DNA of 52,305 bases from a candidate division FCPU426 bacterium (GTDB taxonomy: Bacteria; Oederibacteriota; Muellerivitia; Muellerivitales; Muellerivitaceae): assembly GCA_030041545.1 (NCBI GenBank), contig JASHNQ010000014.1, positions 1 to 52,305 on the forward strand, read 5' to 3'. Positions 35,343 to 43,972 of the stretch are shown here, piece by piece; position 1 is the stretch's first letter, and each line of letters starts with the position of its first letter. A program made the position numbers and the translations under genes. Under the pieces are notes generated by a model. It did not search any database. It saw only the letters and a list, made by a program, of their open reading frames with translations, and was not told the DNA's origin.

Positions 35343-37736
35343 CTATGAAATTTGGGCTAAGTCCAACAAGCCCTTGAACTTCATCTCCAAATTCTGCCGC
35401 AATCCTTGATTGGCGGGTTCTTGCAGTTCGGCGTCTTTGCTTATAACTTCAAGTGCCGTTTTTCGGGCCTCTTCCACAATATCCACGTCCCGTTTCAAAT
35501 CCACGATGCCGCCTTCGCGGCGGCCTGACTGGGCAACGCCAAAGATTTCACCCGGGCCCCGCATTTTAAGGTCGAATTCGGATAATTTGAATCCATCCAG
35601 TGTGGAAACCATGATTTTCATGCGCTGGATGGCGTCGCTGGAAATGAGCGGAGAAGTTAGAAGGAAGCAGTAAGATGGGTCTTCGCCCCGCCCCACCCTC
35701 CCCCGCAATTGGTGAAGCTGGGCCAACCCGAACCGCTCCGCATGCTCGATGACGATCATCGTCGCGTTGGGAATATCAATGCCGACTTCCACAACCGTGG
35801 TGGCGACCAGAAGCTGGATTTCCTTTTTCTTAAAGGCATCCATTACGGCTTCTTTCTCTTCTCTTTTCATCTTCCCATGCAACAAACCTACCTTGAAACC
35901 ATGAAAAATCTCCTTCTGGAAATGCTGGTACATTTGGATGGCGGATTTCAAAAGGGTTTTGGATTCTTCCACCACTGGTAAAACCCAAAAAACCTGTTCC
36001 CCCTTCAAAATCCGCTCCTTGGCGAATTGGTAAACCTCATCGTGTTTCGACTCGCTTTTCCAGGAAGTCTTGATGGGCTTCCGCCCTTTGGGTAATTCGT
36101 CCAGGATGGATAAGTCCGTATCTCCATATTCGGTCAAGACCAATGCCCTCGGAAAAGGCGTGGCCGTCATCATGAGGCAATCGGGCCATTGGCCTTTGTT
36201 TTCCAAGGCCGCCCTTTGCATCACTCCGAACTTGTGCCTTTCGTCGATCACCAGGAAACCCAAGTTCCTAAACTTGATGTTTTCCTTCAGGAGCGCATGG
36301 GTTCCAACCGCCACATCCACAAGCCCTTTCTCCAGTGCTTCCAAGGCTTCCTTTTTAGCTTTGGCCTTCATATCGCCAGTAAGTAAAAGGCTCCTTACCC
36401 CCAATGGACCCAGGAGCTTTTCCAAATGGAGGAAATGCTGTTGGGCCAGTATCTCGGTAGGGGCCATGAAGGCGCTTTGAAGGCCTGAATCCGCGGCGTA
36501 AAGGAAAGAGATGGCCGCCACCAATGTCTTGCCGCTGCCCACATCGCCCTGCAAAAGCCGGTTCATGGGGTAGTCCCTGGCCAAGTCCAAGCGGATTTCC
36601 TTCAGCACCCTTTTTTGGGCTTCGGTGAGTCGATAAGGAATCGTTTTGCGGAAGGTTAAGATCCTTTGTCCGTCAAATTGGTATTGCCTTCCCTTTTCCC
36701 GTTTCTCGATAGCCCGGCGTTTGACGATCAAAAAGGCCTGGAGTGCCAGGAGTTCCTCAAAGGCCAGCCTTCTGCGTGCCTGTTCAAAAGATTCCAATGT
36801 CATGGGTCGGTGGATTTCTTGAATGGCGTCAGCCAGGTTTATTTTCCCCAACGACGGATTTTCGGATGGGGTTCGGGGGATTAAACCGCCGTATTTCTGG
36901 AGGATCGTTCCAATCAAAGTCCGCCAAAAGGATTGGGTGAGGGTGGCCGTGGAAGGGTAAAAAATAATCACCTTCCCTTCCCGCAGCGCCTGTTCTTCCC
37001 CAGGCGTCAGGAACTCAAAGGTTTCTGCCTTTCCCACCACCTGCTTGCCCCATTTGGAAACTTTCGGCGCTTCGTGCAGAAGTACCCACCGGCCATGGGT
37101 AAGTTCCTTCTTCAAATAAGGCCTGTTAAACCAGACCCAGTTCAAATGGCCGCTGGAATCCTGCAGGACCACCTTGGCGGTCTCCTGGTGGCCACGCCGC
37201 ATTTGCGAAACGCCGTTGATTCGGGCCAATATGAAATAAGGATCCTCCCGATTATCACATTGGGCGATCGGGGTGAGCGAGCCGCGATGGATGGCCCATT
37301 TGGGGGAATAATGGAGGACATCATCCACGGTCTTGAGGCCGGTCAAGTGGAAGGCCCTGAGTTTTTCCGTGGGCACGAATGGAAGGGCTGAATCGAGAAG
37401 GTTTAATTTGTCCGCGGCGGGTTTGGCCGAAACCCGCTCCTGAGGCAGGTGCCCAATCCATTCTTCCAGGCGTTGGATGGTTTGGGTGATCAGGTCACGC
37501 CGCTCATCGAGGGAATAGGTCATGTATTGGGAGAAGGCGCCGCGGCTTTTCCTTAGGAAATCCGAAAATTCCTGCCCAGCGGGAAAGTCAAATCGGCCCG
37601 TCTTAAGGAGGCCCTCGCATTGCGTCATCCAATAGCGGTCCAAGCCCTTAAGGACGGATTTGTTGGAATACCCCTGTTTCTCCTCGAGCCGGAGGGGCTT
37701 CAACCAGTTTTCTAGTTGTTGGCGAAGTGAATGCAT
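35343..37736 (-). CDS. recG: ATP-dependent DNA helicase RecG
   Basis: The 797-residue helicase reverses stalled forks. After an N-terminal extension, the wedge/OB domain is seen near residues 150-250 (ARINGVSQMRRGHQETAKVV). Motor motifs follow: Walker A LLQGDVGSGKTLVAA near 394, FMAPTEILAQQHF, motif II DERHKFGV (His-Lys where DEQH-R is usual), MTATPFPRAL, LLVATTVVEVGIDIPNATMI, and QLRGRVGRGEDPSYC. It is divergent from rpmB. Length is slightly above the usual 690 because of the N-terminal extension. Confidence 0.96.
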   Translation of the reverse strand: MHSLRQQLENWLKPLRLEEKQGYSNKSVLKGLDRYWMTQCEGLLKTGRFDFPAGQEFSDFLRKSRGAFSQYMTYSLDERRDLITQTIQRLEEWIGHLPQERVSAKPAADKLNLLDSALPFVPTEKLRAFHLTGLKTVDDVLHYSPKWAIHRGSLTPIAQCDNREDPYFILARINGVSQMRRGHQETAKVVLQDSSGHLNWVWFNRPYLKKELTHGRWVLLHEAPKVSKWGKQVVGKAETFEFLTPGEEQALREGKVIIFYPSTATLTQSFWRTLIGTILQKYGGLIPRTPSENPSLGKINLADAIQEIHRPMTLESFEQARRRLAFEELLALQAFLIVKRRAIEKREKGRQYQFDGQRILTFRKTIPYRLTEAQKRVLKEIRLDLARDYPMNRLLQGDVGSGKTLVAAISFLYAADSGLQSAFMAPTEILAQQHFLHLEKLLGPLGVRSLLLTGDMKAKAKKEALEALEKGLVDVAVGTHALLKENIKFRNLGFLVIDERHKFGVMQRAALENKGQWPDCLMMTATPFPRALVLTEYGDTDLSILDELPKGRKPIKTSWKSESKHDEVYQFAKERILKGEQVFWVLPVVEESKTLLKSAIQMYQHFQKEIFHGFKVGLLHGKMKREEKEAVMDAFKKKEIQLLVATTVVEVGIDIPNATMIVIEHAERFGLAQLHQLRGRVGRGEDPSYCFLLTSPLISSDAIQRMKIMVSTLDGFKLSEFDLKMRGPGEIFGVAQSGRREGGIVDLKRDVDIVEEARKTALEVISKDAELQEPANQGLRQNLEMKFKGLLDLAQIS

Positions 37737-37796
37737 TCGAAGCCGCCAAAAGGGGATGGATCATCATAGACTAAGACTTAAGGCTGTTAAAAAGGC

Positions 37797-37826
37797 TTGT
37801 TTATTGCAAAAGCCTTTGCGTATAAT
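37797..37826 (+). promoter_or_regulatory. Promoter of rpmB
   Basis: A consensus -10 TATAAT (37821-37826) stands 18 bases after TTGTTT (37797-37802). Transcription would begin near 37833, about 125 bases before the rpmB ATG, leaving room for a structured leader. Confidence 0.65.
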
Positions 37827-37846
37827 GCCGCCCCATGCTGCGCATT

Positions 37847-37930
37847 CACAGGGGAAAATCCCCCTGTGTACCCCATCTTAAGGCCATAGGGCTTGACACC
37901 CCTATGAACCCCAGGGGCGAAAAACGCCCC
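37847..37930 (+). promoter_or_regulatory. Three-hairpin leader of rpmB mRNA
   Basis: Three consecutive hairpins can be drawn: CACAGGGG/CCCCTGTG with six-base loop (37847-37868), CATAGGG/CCCTATG (37885-37906) and GGGGCG/CGCCCC with loop AAAAA (37914-37930). No T run follows the last, and the AGAGGAG site comes 15 bases later. A ribosomal-protein autoregulation leader is inferred. Confidence 0.5.
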
Positions 37931-37957
37931 ACGCTTAATCTAAAGAGGAGTAGTTCC

Positions 37958-38206
37958 ATGGCTCAAGTTTGTGACATTTGCTCGAAGGGGCCCATTAAGG
38001 CCCGCAAGATCACCCGCCGCGGGAAGTCCAAGAAGGAAGGCGGCATCGGATTGAACATTACCGGCGTTCACCTGCGCCGCCAGATGCCGAACCTTCAAAC
38101 CATCCGCGCCATCGTGGATGGCCGTCCCCAGCGCGTCCTGGTCTGCACCCGCTGCCTGCGCTCGGGCAAGGTCCAAAAAAGGCTGGCGGTCCGCAAGGCT
38201 TCTTAA
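37958..38206 (+). CDS. rpmB: 50S ribosomal protein bL28
   Basis: The 82-residue protein begins AQVCDICSKGPIKARKITRR with a CxxC pair. It continues GLNITGVHLRRQMPNLQTIR and ends with a second pair in VCTRCLRSGKVQK, giving the zinc-binding form of bL28. ATG 37958 is chosen because AGAGGAG lies eight bases upstream and because the longer frame would translate the hairpin leader. It is followed by a strong hairpin terminator. Confidence 0.97.
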   Translation: MAQVCDICSKGPIKARKITRRGKSKKEGGIGLNITGVHLRRQMPNLQTIRAIVDGRPQRVLVCTRCLRSGKVQKRLAVRKAS

Positions 38207-38229
38207 CCCTTTCTAAAGCGTTAAAATGA

Positions 38230-38261
38230 AAAAGCCACTTGCCTACCGGCAAGTGGCTTTT
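38230..38261. terminator. Bidirectional terminator after rpmB
   Basis: AAAAGCCACTTGCC (38230-38243) pairs with GGCAAGTGGCTTTT (38248-38261) around the loop TACC. A and T runs at both ends allow termination of rpmB and of the convergent lipoprotein gene. Confidence 0.85.
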
Positions 38262-38307
38262 CATTAACTGCGGACTCCTCGCTTCAAACTTCGAACTGGG
38301 TCGGGCG

Positions 38308-38712
38308 TTAACGCAGTGCCCGGCCCTTATATTTCCATCCATTCCCTTTCCAAACCCAAATGAAGGTTTCATTGGAAAAGCTCTGCACGCTTCCAGCCTG
38401 GAAGCTCCAGGTCAGTTTTACCTTGGCCGTATGATCGTTCACCCAGGCCAGGGAGGTAATGTCGCCGTTGGTAAGGGTTGCGTCCTGGACCCAGCTTTGG
38501 GTCAGCTGGTTTTTCAATTGGTCCGAGCTGCCGAAGGTCCCGTCGGTCATGGCATAGGCCTGGGGCCAGTTAGCTTGGACGACGTCTCCGGTGAAGGATA
38601 GGACGGCCTGCTGCAGGGCCTTTTCGCGCGCCACCGTATCCTCGGGCGAAAGGGAGCACCCCCCCAAAAGGCCCATAGCCAATAAGAACACTCCCCAAAC
38701 CAGCCTCTTCAT
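38308..38712 (-). CDS. Small lipoprotein, NTF2-like
   Basis: From ATG 38712 the 134-residue protein has a lipoprotein signal (MKRLVWGVFLLAMGLLGGCS, Cys at residue 19). The mature part is an alpha-plus-beta domain: a helix (EKALQQAVLSFTGDVVQA), then strands ending with FIWVWKGNGWKYKGRA. Such endings are typical of NTF2/SnoaL-like or DUF4440-type folds, although no family motif is decisive. Ligand and role are unknown. It is 10 bases after rpiB on the same strand. Confidence 0.75.
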   Translation of the reverse strand: MKRLVWGVFLLAMGLLGGCSLSPEDTVAREKALQQAVLSFTGDVVQANWPQAYAMTDGTFGSSDQLKNQLTQSWVQDATLTNGDITSLAWVNDHTAKVKLTWSFQAGSVQSFSNETFIWVWKGNGWKYKGRALR

Positions 38713-38722
38713 AAGAAGTTCC

Positions 38723-39178
38723 CTATGGTTTGAAATGGACCTTTTCCAGGTCGGCGATTTCTCCCACCCGGCGTACATGCCGGTCCACGTTGCTAAAAGG
38801 CGTGTTCAGCCAGATGTCCGCCAGCTTCAAATTCGTATCCAGGGGAAGGTCCCGGCCCGCCAGGGAAAGCACGTTGGAATCGTTGTGGGTGCGGGTCTGC
38901 TCGGCCATCTTTTCGGTGAAAACCAGGGCCGCCCTGACGCCCGGTACCTTATTGGCGACGATAGACATGCCGATGCCGTTCCCACAGACGACAATGCCCC
39001 GGTCCGCCCGGCGGGTGGCCACGGCCTCGGCGACCTTTTCCCCATAAATGGGATAGTCGCTGGGCTCGGCATTGGGCGCGCCCATATCCTCGACTTGATG
39101 TCCCTTTTCCCGCAAGTGCTTGACCAAAGCCTGTTTTAAATCAAAACCCGCGTGATCCGCCCCAATGGCAATTTTCAT
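38723..39178 (-). CDS. rpiB: Ribose-5-phosphate isomerase B
   Basis: The 151-residue sugar-phosphate isomerase interconverts ribose 5-phosphate and ribulose 5-phosphate. It shows IAIGADHAGFDLKQALVKHL at the start, DYPIYGEKVAEAVA, the active-site Cys in GIVVCGNGIGMSIVANKVPG (Asn where Thr is usual), and ARTHNDSNVL-like TRTHNDSNVLSLAGR. The tsaC, arginine-phosphatase-like and rpiB trio parallels the Bacillus ywlC-ywlE-ywlF order. Confidence 0.95.
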   Translation of the reverse strand: MKIAIGADHAGFDLKQALVKHLREKGHQVEDMGAPNAEPSDYPIYGEKVAEAVATRRADRGIVVCGNGIGMSIVANKVPGVRAALVFTEKMAEQTRTHNDSNVLSLAGRDLPLDTNLKLADIWLNTPFSNVDRHVRRVGEIADLEKVHFKP

Positions 39179-39197
39179 TATTGGTTCCCTCGGTAAT

Positions 39198-39662
39198 TCA
39201 GGTTGCCGGCAGGTTTCTCCATCGATCCATCGCTCTTTGAAGGTAATCTTCCATTTGGCTCAAGACCTGGCGGTAAACCTCCAGCGGCTGTCCCACCGGA
39301 TCCTCCACGTCTTTCACGCCTGCCCCGGCGAATTCGGAAAACAGGGAGACTTTGGGTCCCAATTCCGGCATCTTCTTGGCGATCATTTCCTTATGCCTGA
39401 CCGTCATGGTCAAAATCAAGTCGCTTTCCAGGGCAAGGGCTTTGCTTAAAGGCTGGCTAAGGTGTCCGGAAATATCGATTCCCCTCTCCCGGCAGGCCTG
39501 GACAGCTTCGGATGTGGGTGGGACCCCGGCGAAAGCCGCCAAGCCCGCCGATTGGACTTCCAAGGGTAGTCTGTTCTCCCGGGCCATTTTTTTGAGAAAC
39601 CCCTCGGCCATGGGGCTTCGGCAAGTATTACCGGTGCACACGAAAAGGATTTTCTTGGGCAA
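39198..39662 (-). CDS. Low-molecular-weight phosphatase, YwlE-like protein-arginine phosphatase
   Basis: The 154-residue protein has the phosphatase loop ILFVCTGNTCRSPMAEGFLK at its N-terminus (Cys-X5-Arg-Ser) and the general-acid Asp in DVEDPVGQPLEVYRQ near the C-terminus. The Thr in CTGNTCRS is the residue that distinguishes YwlE-type protein-arginine phosphatases from tyrosine phosphatases, which usually have Ile there. The start is TTG 39662, with GGGGG upstream, because the longer frame overlaps tsaC and has no plausible start. No arginine kinase (McsB) is in the window. Confidence 0.88.
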   Translation of the reverse strand: MPKKILFVCTGNTCRSPMAEGFLKKMARENRLPLEVQSAGLAAFAGVPPTSEAVQACRERGIDISGHLSQPLSKALALESDLILTMTVRHKEMIAKKMPELGPKVSLFSEFAGAGVKDVEDPVGQPLEVYRQVLSQMEDYLQRAMDRWRNLPAT

Positions 39663-39679
39663 CTCTTTTCCCCCGTCGC

Positions 39680-40333
39680 TTATTCCTGTAAAAGTTGGGT
39701 TAAAAGAGCCTCCACTCGGGTAATTTCTTCCTGGGAAACACAGCCGGTCCGGATGATGTTCAGGTGTTTTTTGTCGGATTTGGCGATGGCGGTTTCCCCG
39801 GCCAAGGGGCAAACGCCCGCGTCCAGGGCGGCATCCACTTTCTCGAGGATTTCGGGGTCCACCTCGTCGAATCGGACCGGGCTTTTACCTCCGGAGAAAT
39901 TGGCGCTGGAAACGGCCAAAGTGTCGCCGGCAGTGCGCAGCAATTCCAAAGCGATTCCATGGTCCGGGCACCGCAATGCAACCGTTCCATCCGGCCCCAC
40001 GCCTCCCGGGGCCAAATGGGCCTTGGCCCGGGTGATAAGGGTCCAAGGACCCGGCCAAATTTTTTTCAAGATATCCAAATCCCTATCCTTGAAATCAGCG
40101 ATTTCCAAAGCCACTTCGGGCCTGGAAATAAGGATCGACAAGGATTGGTTCAAGGGACGGTCTTTGAGTTTGAATATCCGCTTCAGCGCCTCCGGCTTTT
40201 TGACGGAACAACCAATGTCATAAACCGTGTCCGTTGGGAAAACGGCTATCCCGCCCTCTTTTAAGACCTTGGCGACCTGCGAAAGATTGGCGGGCGTGTA
40301 AGGTAACGATTTGATGTCGGTTTTTTCGCTCAT
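39680..40333 (-). CDS. tsaC: L-threonylcarbamoyladenylate synthase
   Basis: This YrdC/Sua5-type enzyme makes the threonylcarbamoyl-AMP needed for t6A37 in tRNA. The 217-residue product has GGIAVFPTDTVYDIGCSVKK near residue 28, KDRPLNQSLSILI, WPGPWTLITRA, VALRCPDH and AVSSANFSGGKSPV. ATG 40333 is chosen (GGAAA just upstream) rather than TTG 40345. It lacks the extra C-terminal Sua5 domain. It leads the tsaC-phosphatase-rpiB-lipoprotein series. Confidence 0.94.
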   Translation of the reverse strand: MSEKTDIKSLPYTPANLSQVAKVLKEGGIAVFPTDTVYDIGCSVKKPEALKRIFKLKDRPLNQSLSILISRPEVALEIADFKDRDLDILKKIWPGPWTLITRAKAHLAPGGVGPDGTVALRCPDHGIALELLRTAGDTLAVSSANFSGGKSPVRFDEVDPEILEKVDAALDAGVCPLAGETAIAKSDKKHLNIIRTGCVSQEEITRVEALLTQLLQE

Positions 40334-40460
40334 GGTCGTTTCCAATCACGATCAAGTTGGCCGCTAAAACTTACGATCTATTATTAATTTTCTCAAAGAA
40401 ACTCAAATTTTTCAGCAGGATTTTAGCGGATTTCCGTGGTTTTTGTTAAGTCAATGCTTA

Positions 40461-40487
40461 GTAAGGGGTATCGGAGACCCGCCCCTA
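40461..40487. repeat. GTAAGGGG/CCCCTAC hairpin repeat
   Basis: In the 161-base gap between tsaC and purD, GTAAGGGGTATC faces GAGACCCGCCCCTAC as an imperfect inverted repeat. This type of short GTAGGGG/CCCCTAC palindrome is dispersed in many environmental genomes. It sits eight bases beyond the purD stop and could also end purD transcripts. Confidence 0.5.
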
Positions 40488-40494
40488 CATTGCA

Positions 40495-41772
40495 TTACTG
40501 CCTGGCAGCCAAAGCCCTCCACCCAATGTCTTTCCTAAACTGGGCGCCTTCAAAGTGGATGTCGCCAACCGCCTGGTAAGCATGGTTCAGCGCCCCTTGG
40601 ATCGTTTTTCCCCATCCCGTTACACACAAAACCCTGCCACCCGAAGTGACTGTTTTTCCCTCTCGCAAGGACGTGCCAGCGTGAAAAACGTATGAATCGG
40701 CATGGGCGGAGGCTTTTTCAAGGCCTTGAATGACCTTTCCCTTAGGATAGGAGCCAGGATAGCCTTGGGAGGCCATCACCACGCAGGCCGTGGGCCGTTC
40801 ATCCCATTCGACTTTCAAGTGGGATAGTTTGCCTTGGGCCACCGCCATGCAGATATTGACAAAATCGGTTTTCAGCCTGGGCAAAACGACCTGTGTTTCA
40901 GGGTCGCCAAAACGGCAGTTATACTCGATCACTTTGGGGCCGTCAGGTGTGATCATGAGTCCCGCGTAAAGCACCCCTCTATAAATGATTCCCATGCGTT
41001 TCAGGGCCCCAACGGTAGGTTTTAGGATTTTTTCTTGGATTTCCACATTTATGGCTTCCGTCACCACCGGCGCGGGAGAATAGGCCCCCATTCCGCCCGT
41101 ATTGGGTCCCTTATCCCCATCAAAGACCCGTTTATGATCCTGGGCGCTGATCATAGGGAGAATGGTTTCACCGTCCACAAAAGCCAGGATCGAAGCTTCT
41201 TCACCTTGGAGGAACTCCTCGATGACCACCTTGGAACCGGCTTCCCCAAAAATCTTCTTCTTCATGGCATCTTCCAGGGCAAGTTCCGCCTGGCCAATGG
41301 CTTCGCAAACCGTCACGCCCTTCCCTGCCGCCAAGCCGTCCGCCTTGACGACAATGGGAACACCCTGTGATCGGACATACGCCACGGCCTTTTCATAATC
41401 GGTGAAGGTAGCGGCCTTGGCGGTTGGAATATGGTTGTCTAAAAGAAGCTTCTTGGTGAAGTCCTTGCTGCCTTCCAACTGTGCTCCGGCTTTCGAGGGC
41501 CCAAAAACTTGAAATCCCTCTTGAACCAACTCATCGGCCAAGCCCATGCAAAGGGGCACTTCCGGGCCAATGACCACCAAGCCGGGCTTGTGGTCCTTGC
41601 ACCATTTGACCAGGCCCGGAATGTCCTCGGCCTTGATATCCACGCATTCCGCAAGTTGGGCAATACCAGCGTTACCCGGGGCGCAAAAAAGCTTGGGCTG
41701 GCGTTTGGACTTGGCCAACGCCCAGCAAATGGCGTGCTCTCTTCCTCCCGACCCAACGACCAAGATATCCAC
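40495..41772 (-). CDS. purD: Phosphoribosylamine-glycine ligase
   Basis: This ATP-grasp enzyme forms GAR, the second purine step. The 425-residue product starts ILVVGSGGREHAICWALAKS and contains VVIGPEVPLCMGLADEL, VVKADGLAAGKGVTVCE, DHKRVFDGDKGPNTGGMGAYSPAP and YNCRFGDPETQVVLPRL. The start is GTG 41772 with GGAGG five bases upstream. An inverted-repeat element separates it from purH; nothing else interrupts the purH-purD order. Confidence 0.97.
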   Translation of the reverse strand: MDILVVGSGGREHAICWALAKSKRQPKLFCAPGNAGIAQLAECVDIKAEDIPGLVKWCKDHKPGLVVIGPEVPLCMGLADELVQEGFQVFGPSKAGAQLEGSKDFTKKLLLDNHIPTAKAATFTDYEKAVAYVRSQGVPIVVKADGLAAGKGVTVCEAIGQAELALEDAMKKKIFGEAGSKVVIEEFLQGEEASILAFVDGETILPMISAQDHKRVFDGDKGPNTGGMGAYSPAPVVTEAINVEIQEKILKPTVGALKRMGIIYRGVLYAGLMITPDGPKVIEYNCRFGDPETQVVLPRLKTDFVNICMAVAQGKLSHLKVEWDERPTACVVMASQGYPGSYPKGKVIQGLEKASAHADSYVFHAGTSLREGKTVTSGGRVLCVTGWGKTIQGALNHAYQAVGDIHFEGAQFRKDIGWRALAARQ

Positions 41773-41786
41773 AAAAGCCTCCGTCT

Positions 41787-41872
41787 TTTACCGCGAAGGC
41801 ACGAAGAACGCGAAAATTATTTTGAGGCTAATTTTGTGGCCGTTCGCGAACTTCGCGTCTTCGCGGTGTAAA
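41787..41872. repeat. CACGAAG-family inverted-repeat element, copy 2
   Basis: TTTACCGCGAAGGCACGAAG on the left and CTTCGCGTCTTCGCGGTGTAA on the right are imperfect complements. The element fills the gap between purH and purD almost exactly. It resembles copies at 34625-34723 and 51997-52138, but is richer in CGCGAA. Confidence 0.7.
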
Positions 41873-41878
41873 TTTTGA

Positions 41879-43453
41879 TTAATGCTTAAAATGCCGGTAA
41901 GTCGTGAAGATCATCGGGATGCCGTGCTGGTTGGCGGCTTCGATGACTTCCTTGTCCCGCACGCTTCCGCCGGTTTGGATGATGGCCGCGATCCCCGCTT
42001 TGGCGCAGGCGTCCACGCTGTCCCTGAAGGGCAAAAGGGCGTCGGAAGCCATCACGCTTCCCTTGGCTTTGTCCCCCGCCTGCCGGATGGCGATTTCCAA
42101 GGATCCCACCCGGTTCATTTGTCCGGCCCCCACCCCGATGGAAACCCCGTCTTTCACCAGCACAATGGCGTTGGATTTCACGTGTTTGACCAACTTCCAT
42201 CCAAAATCCATATCCTTGGCGAGTTTGGGATCCGGCTGTTTTTCGGTAACCACCTTGTAGAGGGACTTGTCTTCGGGCGCTTGGTCAAACTCCTGAACCA
42301 GGAACCCGCCCTCCACCCGGCGGACATGGTAACCCGTCACCATTTCCCGGGCCTTGCCCAAGCCCTCCACCGTCATCACCCTCAAGTTTTTGCGGGCTTC
42401 AAAGGCCCTCAGGGCGCCTGCGTCATAAGAAGGAGCCAGCATAATTTCAAAAAAACCAAGTTTTTCCAAGATCACCTGGGCCATTTTTTCATCCACGAGA
42501 CGGTTGACCGCCACGATCCCGCCAAAGGCGGACAAGGGATCAGCGTCGAACGTCTTCACAAAGGCCTGCTGGACGTCCTTGCCGATGGCCGTGCCGCAAG
42601 GATTTGTATGCTTGATGATGGTAGCGGCGGGATCTTCAAATTCTTTCACGATCATCAAGGCCGCGTCCGCGTCCATGATGTTGTTGTAGGAAAGTTCCTT
42701 GCCTTGCAGTTGTTTGCCATTGGCGATGATCGGCAAGGTACTGTTGCGGTCCTTGTAAAAAGCCGCCGGTTGGTGGGGGTTCTCACCATAACGCATTTCC
42801 TGCACCTTCAAGCCCGACATAGCGAAAATGTCCGGCCAATTCTTTTCCGAAAGGCGCCGGTGAAGGTAGTCATGGATCATGCCGTCGTAACGAGCCGTGT
42901 TACCGAAAGCCTCGATTGCCAATTCCTGGCGCAACTTAAAGGTCGTGGCCCCCTCATTTTCTTTCATTTCCTTGATCACCGCCGGATATTGGAAAGCGGA
43001 TGTCACCACGGTCACGCTGCGGTAGTTTTTGGAGGCGGAACGGATCATGGAAGGGCCGCCGATATCGATATTCTCAATGACATGGTCCAATTCTACGTTG
43101 GGCTTGGAAATAGTGGCTTCGAAGGGATAGAGATTCACGCAAACAAGGTCGATGGGCTTGATGTTGTGTTGGGCGATGGTTTCCATGTGTTCCTTATTGT
43201 CCCGGAGGGACAATAACCCCCCATGCACCACCGGGTGAAGGGTCTTGACGCGCCCGTCCAACATTTCAGGGAATCCCGTAACCTCGGAGATGTCCTTCAC
43301 AGGCAACCCGGCCTCCTTAATGGCCTTGGCTGTTCCGCCGGTGGAAATAAGTTCCACTCCATGGGCTGCCAGTTCCTTTGCGAAATCAATGAGGCCCGAT
43401 TTGTCCGACACGCTGATCAATGCCCTCTTAATTTTGACCTTATCTTCCGCCAT
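41879..43453 (-). CDS. purH: Bifunctional AICAR transformylase / IMP cyclohydrolase
   Basis: It carries out the last two steps to IMP. The 524-residue product has the cyclohydrolase (MGS-like) domain first (ALISVSDKSGLIDFAKEL, STGGTAKAIKEAG, FPEMLDGRVKTLHPVVHGG, NIDIGGPSMIRSA) and the AICAR transformylase domain from about residue 195 (LRYGENPHQ-like MRYGENPHQPAAFY, IIKHTNPCGTAIG, DPLSAFGGIVAVN, GAGQMNRVGS). ATG 43453 behind GAGGGA is preferred to TTG 43471. Confidence 0.97.
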   Translation of the reverse strand: MAEDKVKIKRALISVSDKSGLIDFAKELAAHGVELISTGGTAKAIKEAGLPVKDISEVTGFPEMLDGRVKTLHPVVHGGLLSLRDNKEHMETIAQHNIKPIDLVCVNLYPFEATISKPNVELDHVIENIDIGGPSMIRSASKNYRSVTVVTSAFQYPAVIKEMKENEGATTFKLRQELAIEAFGNTARYDGMIHDYLHRRLSEKNWPDIFAMSGLKVQEMRYGENPHQPAAFYKDRNSTLPIIANGKQLQGKELSYNNIMDADAALMIVKEFEDPAATIIKHTNPCGTAIGKDVQQAFVKTFDADPLSAFGGIVAVNRLVDEKMAQVILEKLGFFEIMLAPSYDAGALRAFEARKNLRVMTVEGLGKAREMVTGYHVRRVEGGFLVQEFDQAPEDKSLYKVVTEKQPDPKLAKDMDFGWKLVKHVKSNAIVLVKDGVSIGVGAGQMNRVGSLEIAIRQAGDKAKGSVMASDALLPFRDSVDACAKAGIAAIIQTGGSVRDKEVIEAANQHGIPMIFTTYRHFKH

Positions 43454-43474
43454 TTTTCCCTCGGTTACCAAAAT

Positions 43475-43957
43475 TTAAGTCTCCACTACATCAAGGTTAA
43501 TATCAGCATTAATCGCTTTATCTCTCAATAAGGAAACAAAAACCGCGATATCAGTTTTTGAATGATGATCGGAAATTATGTTGAAGCTTTTTCCATCATC
43601 ACATTGGAGTACAAATACATTCACAGTCCAAATTCCATATTGTGATGCGGATATTCTCTTTGCCAATTTAATGTCGCTGATTCTCACCCACTGTATTCGT
43701 TTTGGTCTTATCAAAAACCGAGACAGTATTAATTCATTATCCAAACATTCAACCGTTTCAGTTCCATGAATTAGTAAACCAAGGCTCAGGCTTGTTCCAA
43801 GAACACCCGTAAACAAAAAATCAGGCAATGTCACATCTGGATGAAGTAAATAAATTTCTCCCGGAAACAGAAAGGAAAAAATACACAAAAAACAAATCAA
43901 TGAGCGGTACCCCAAAGAGAAGCGCATAGACCAAGGAATAATATTTTCTTTATTCAT
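43475..43957 (-). CDS. Two-TM membrane protein with PH-like domain, unrecognised
   Basis: The 160-residue protein has two hydrophobic segments near residues 18-33 (LICFLCIFSFLF) and 48-63 (FTGVLGTSLSLGLLIHG). A soluble tail with a PH-like/YcxB-like pattern follows (LSRFLIRPKRIQWVRISDIK, VFVLQCDDGKSFNIISDHHS). No known family is certain. ATG 43957 has AGAGGA five bases upstream. The gene is clearly richer in A+T than purN and purH on each side, with A-ending codons common, suggesting recent acquisition. It lies between purN (15 bases) and purH (21 bases) without disturbing either. Confidence 0.75.
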   Translation of the reverse strand: MNKENIIPWSMRFSLGYRSLICFLCIFSFLFPGEIYLLHPDVTLPDFLFTGVLGTSLSLGLLIHGTETVECLDNELILSRFLIRPKRIQWVRISDIKLAKRISASQYGIWTVNVFVLQCDDGKSFNIISDHHSKTDIAVFVSLLRDKAINADINLDVVET

Positions 43958-43972
43958 ATATCCTCTCAAACC

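Noticed and set aside
37835-37957. N-terminal extension of bL28
   Set aside because: It would translate the three-hairpin leader; the family start and AGAGGAG site are at 37958.
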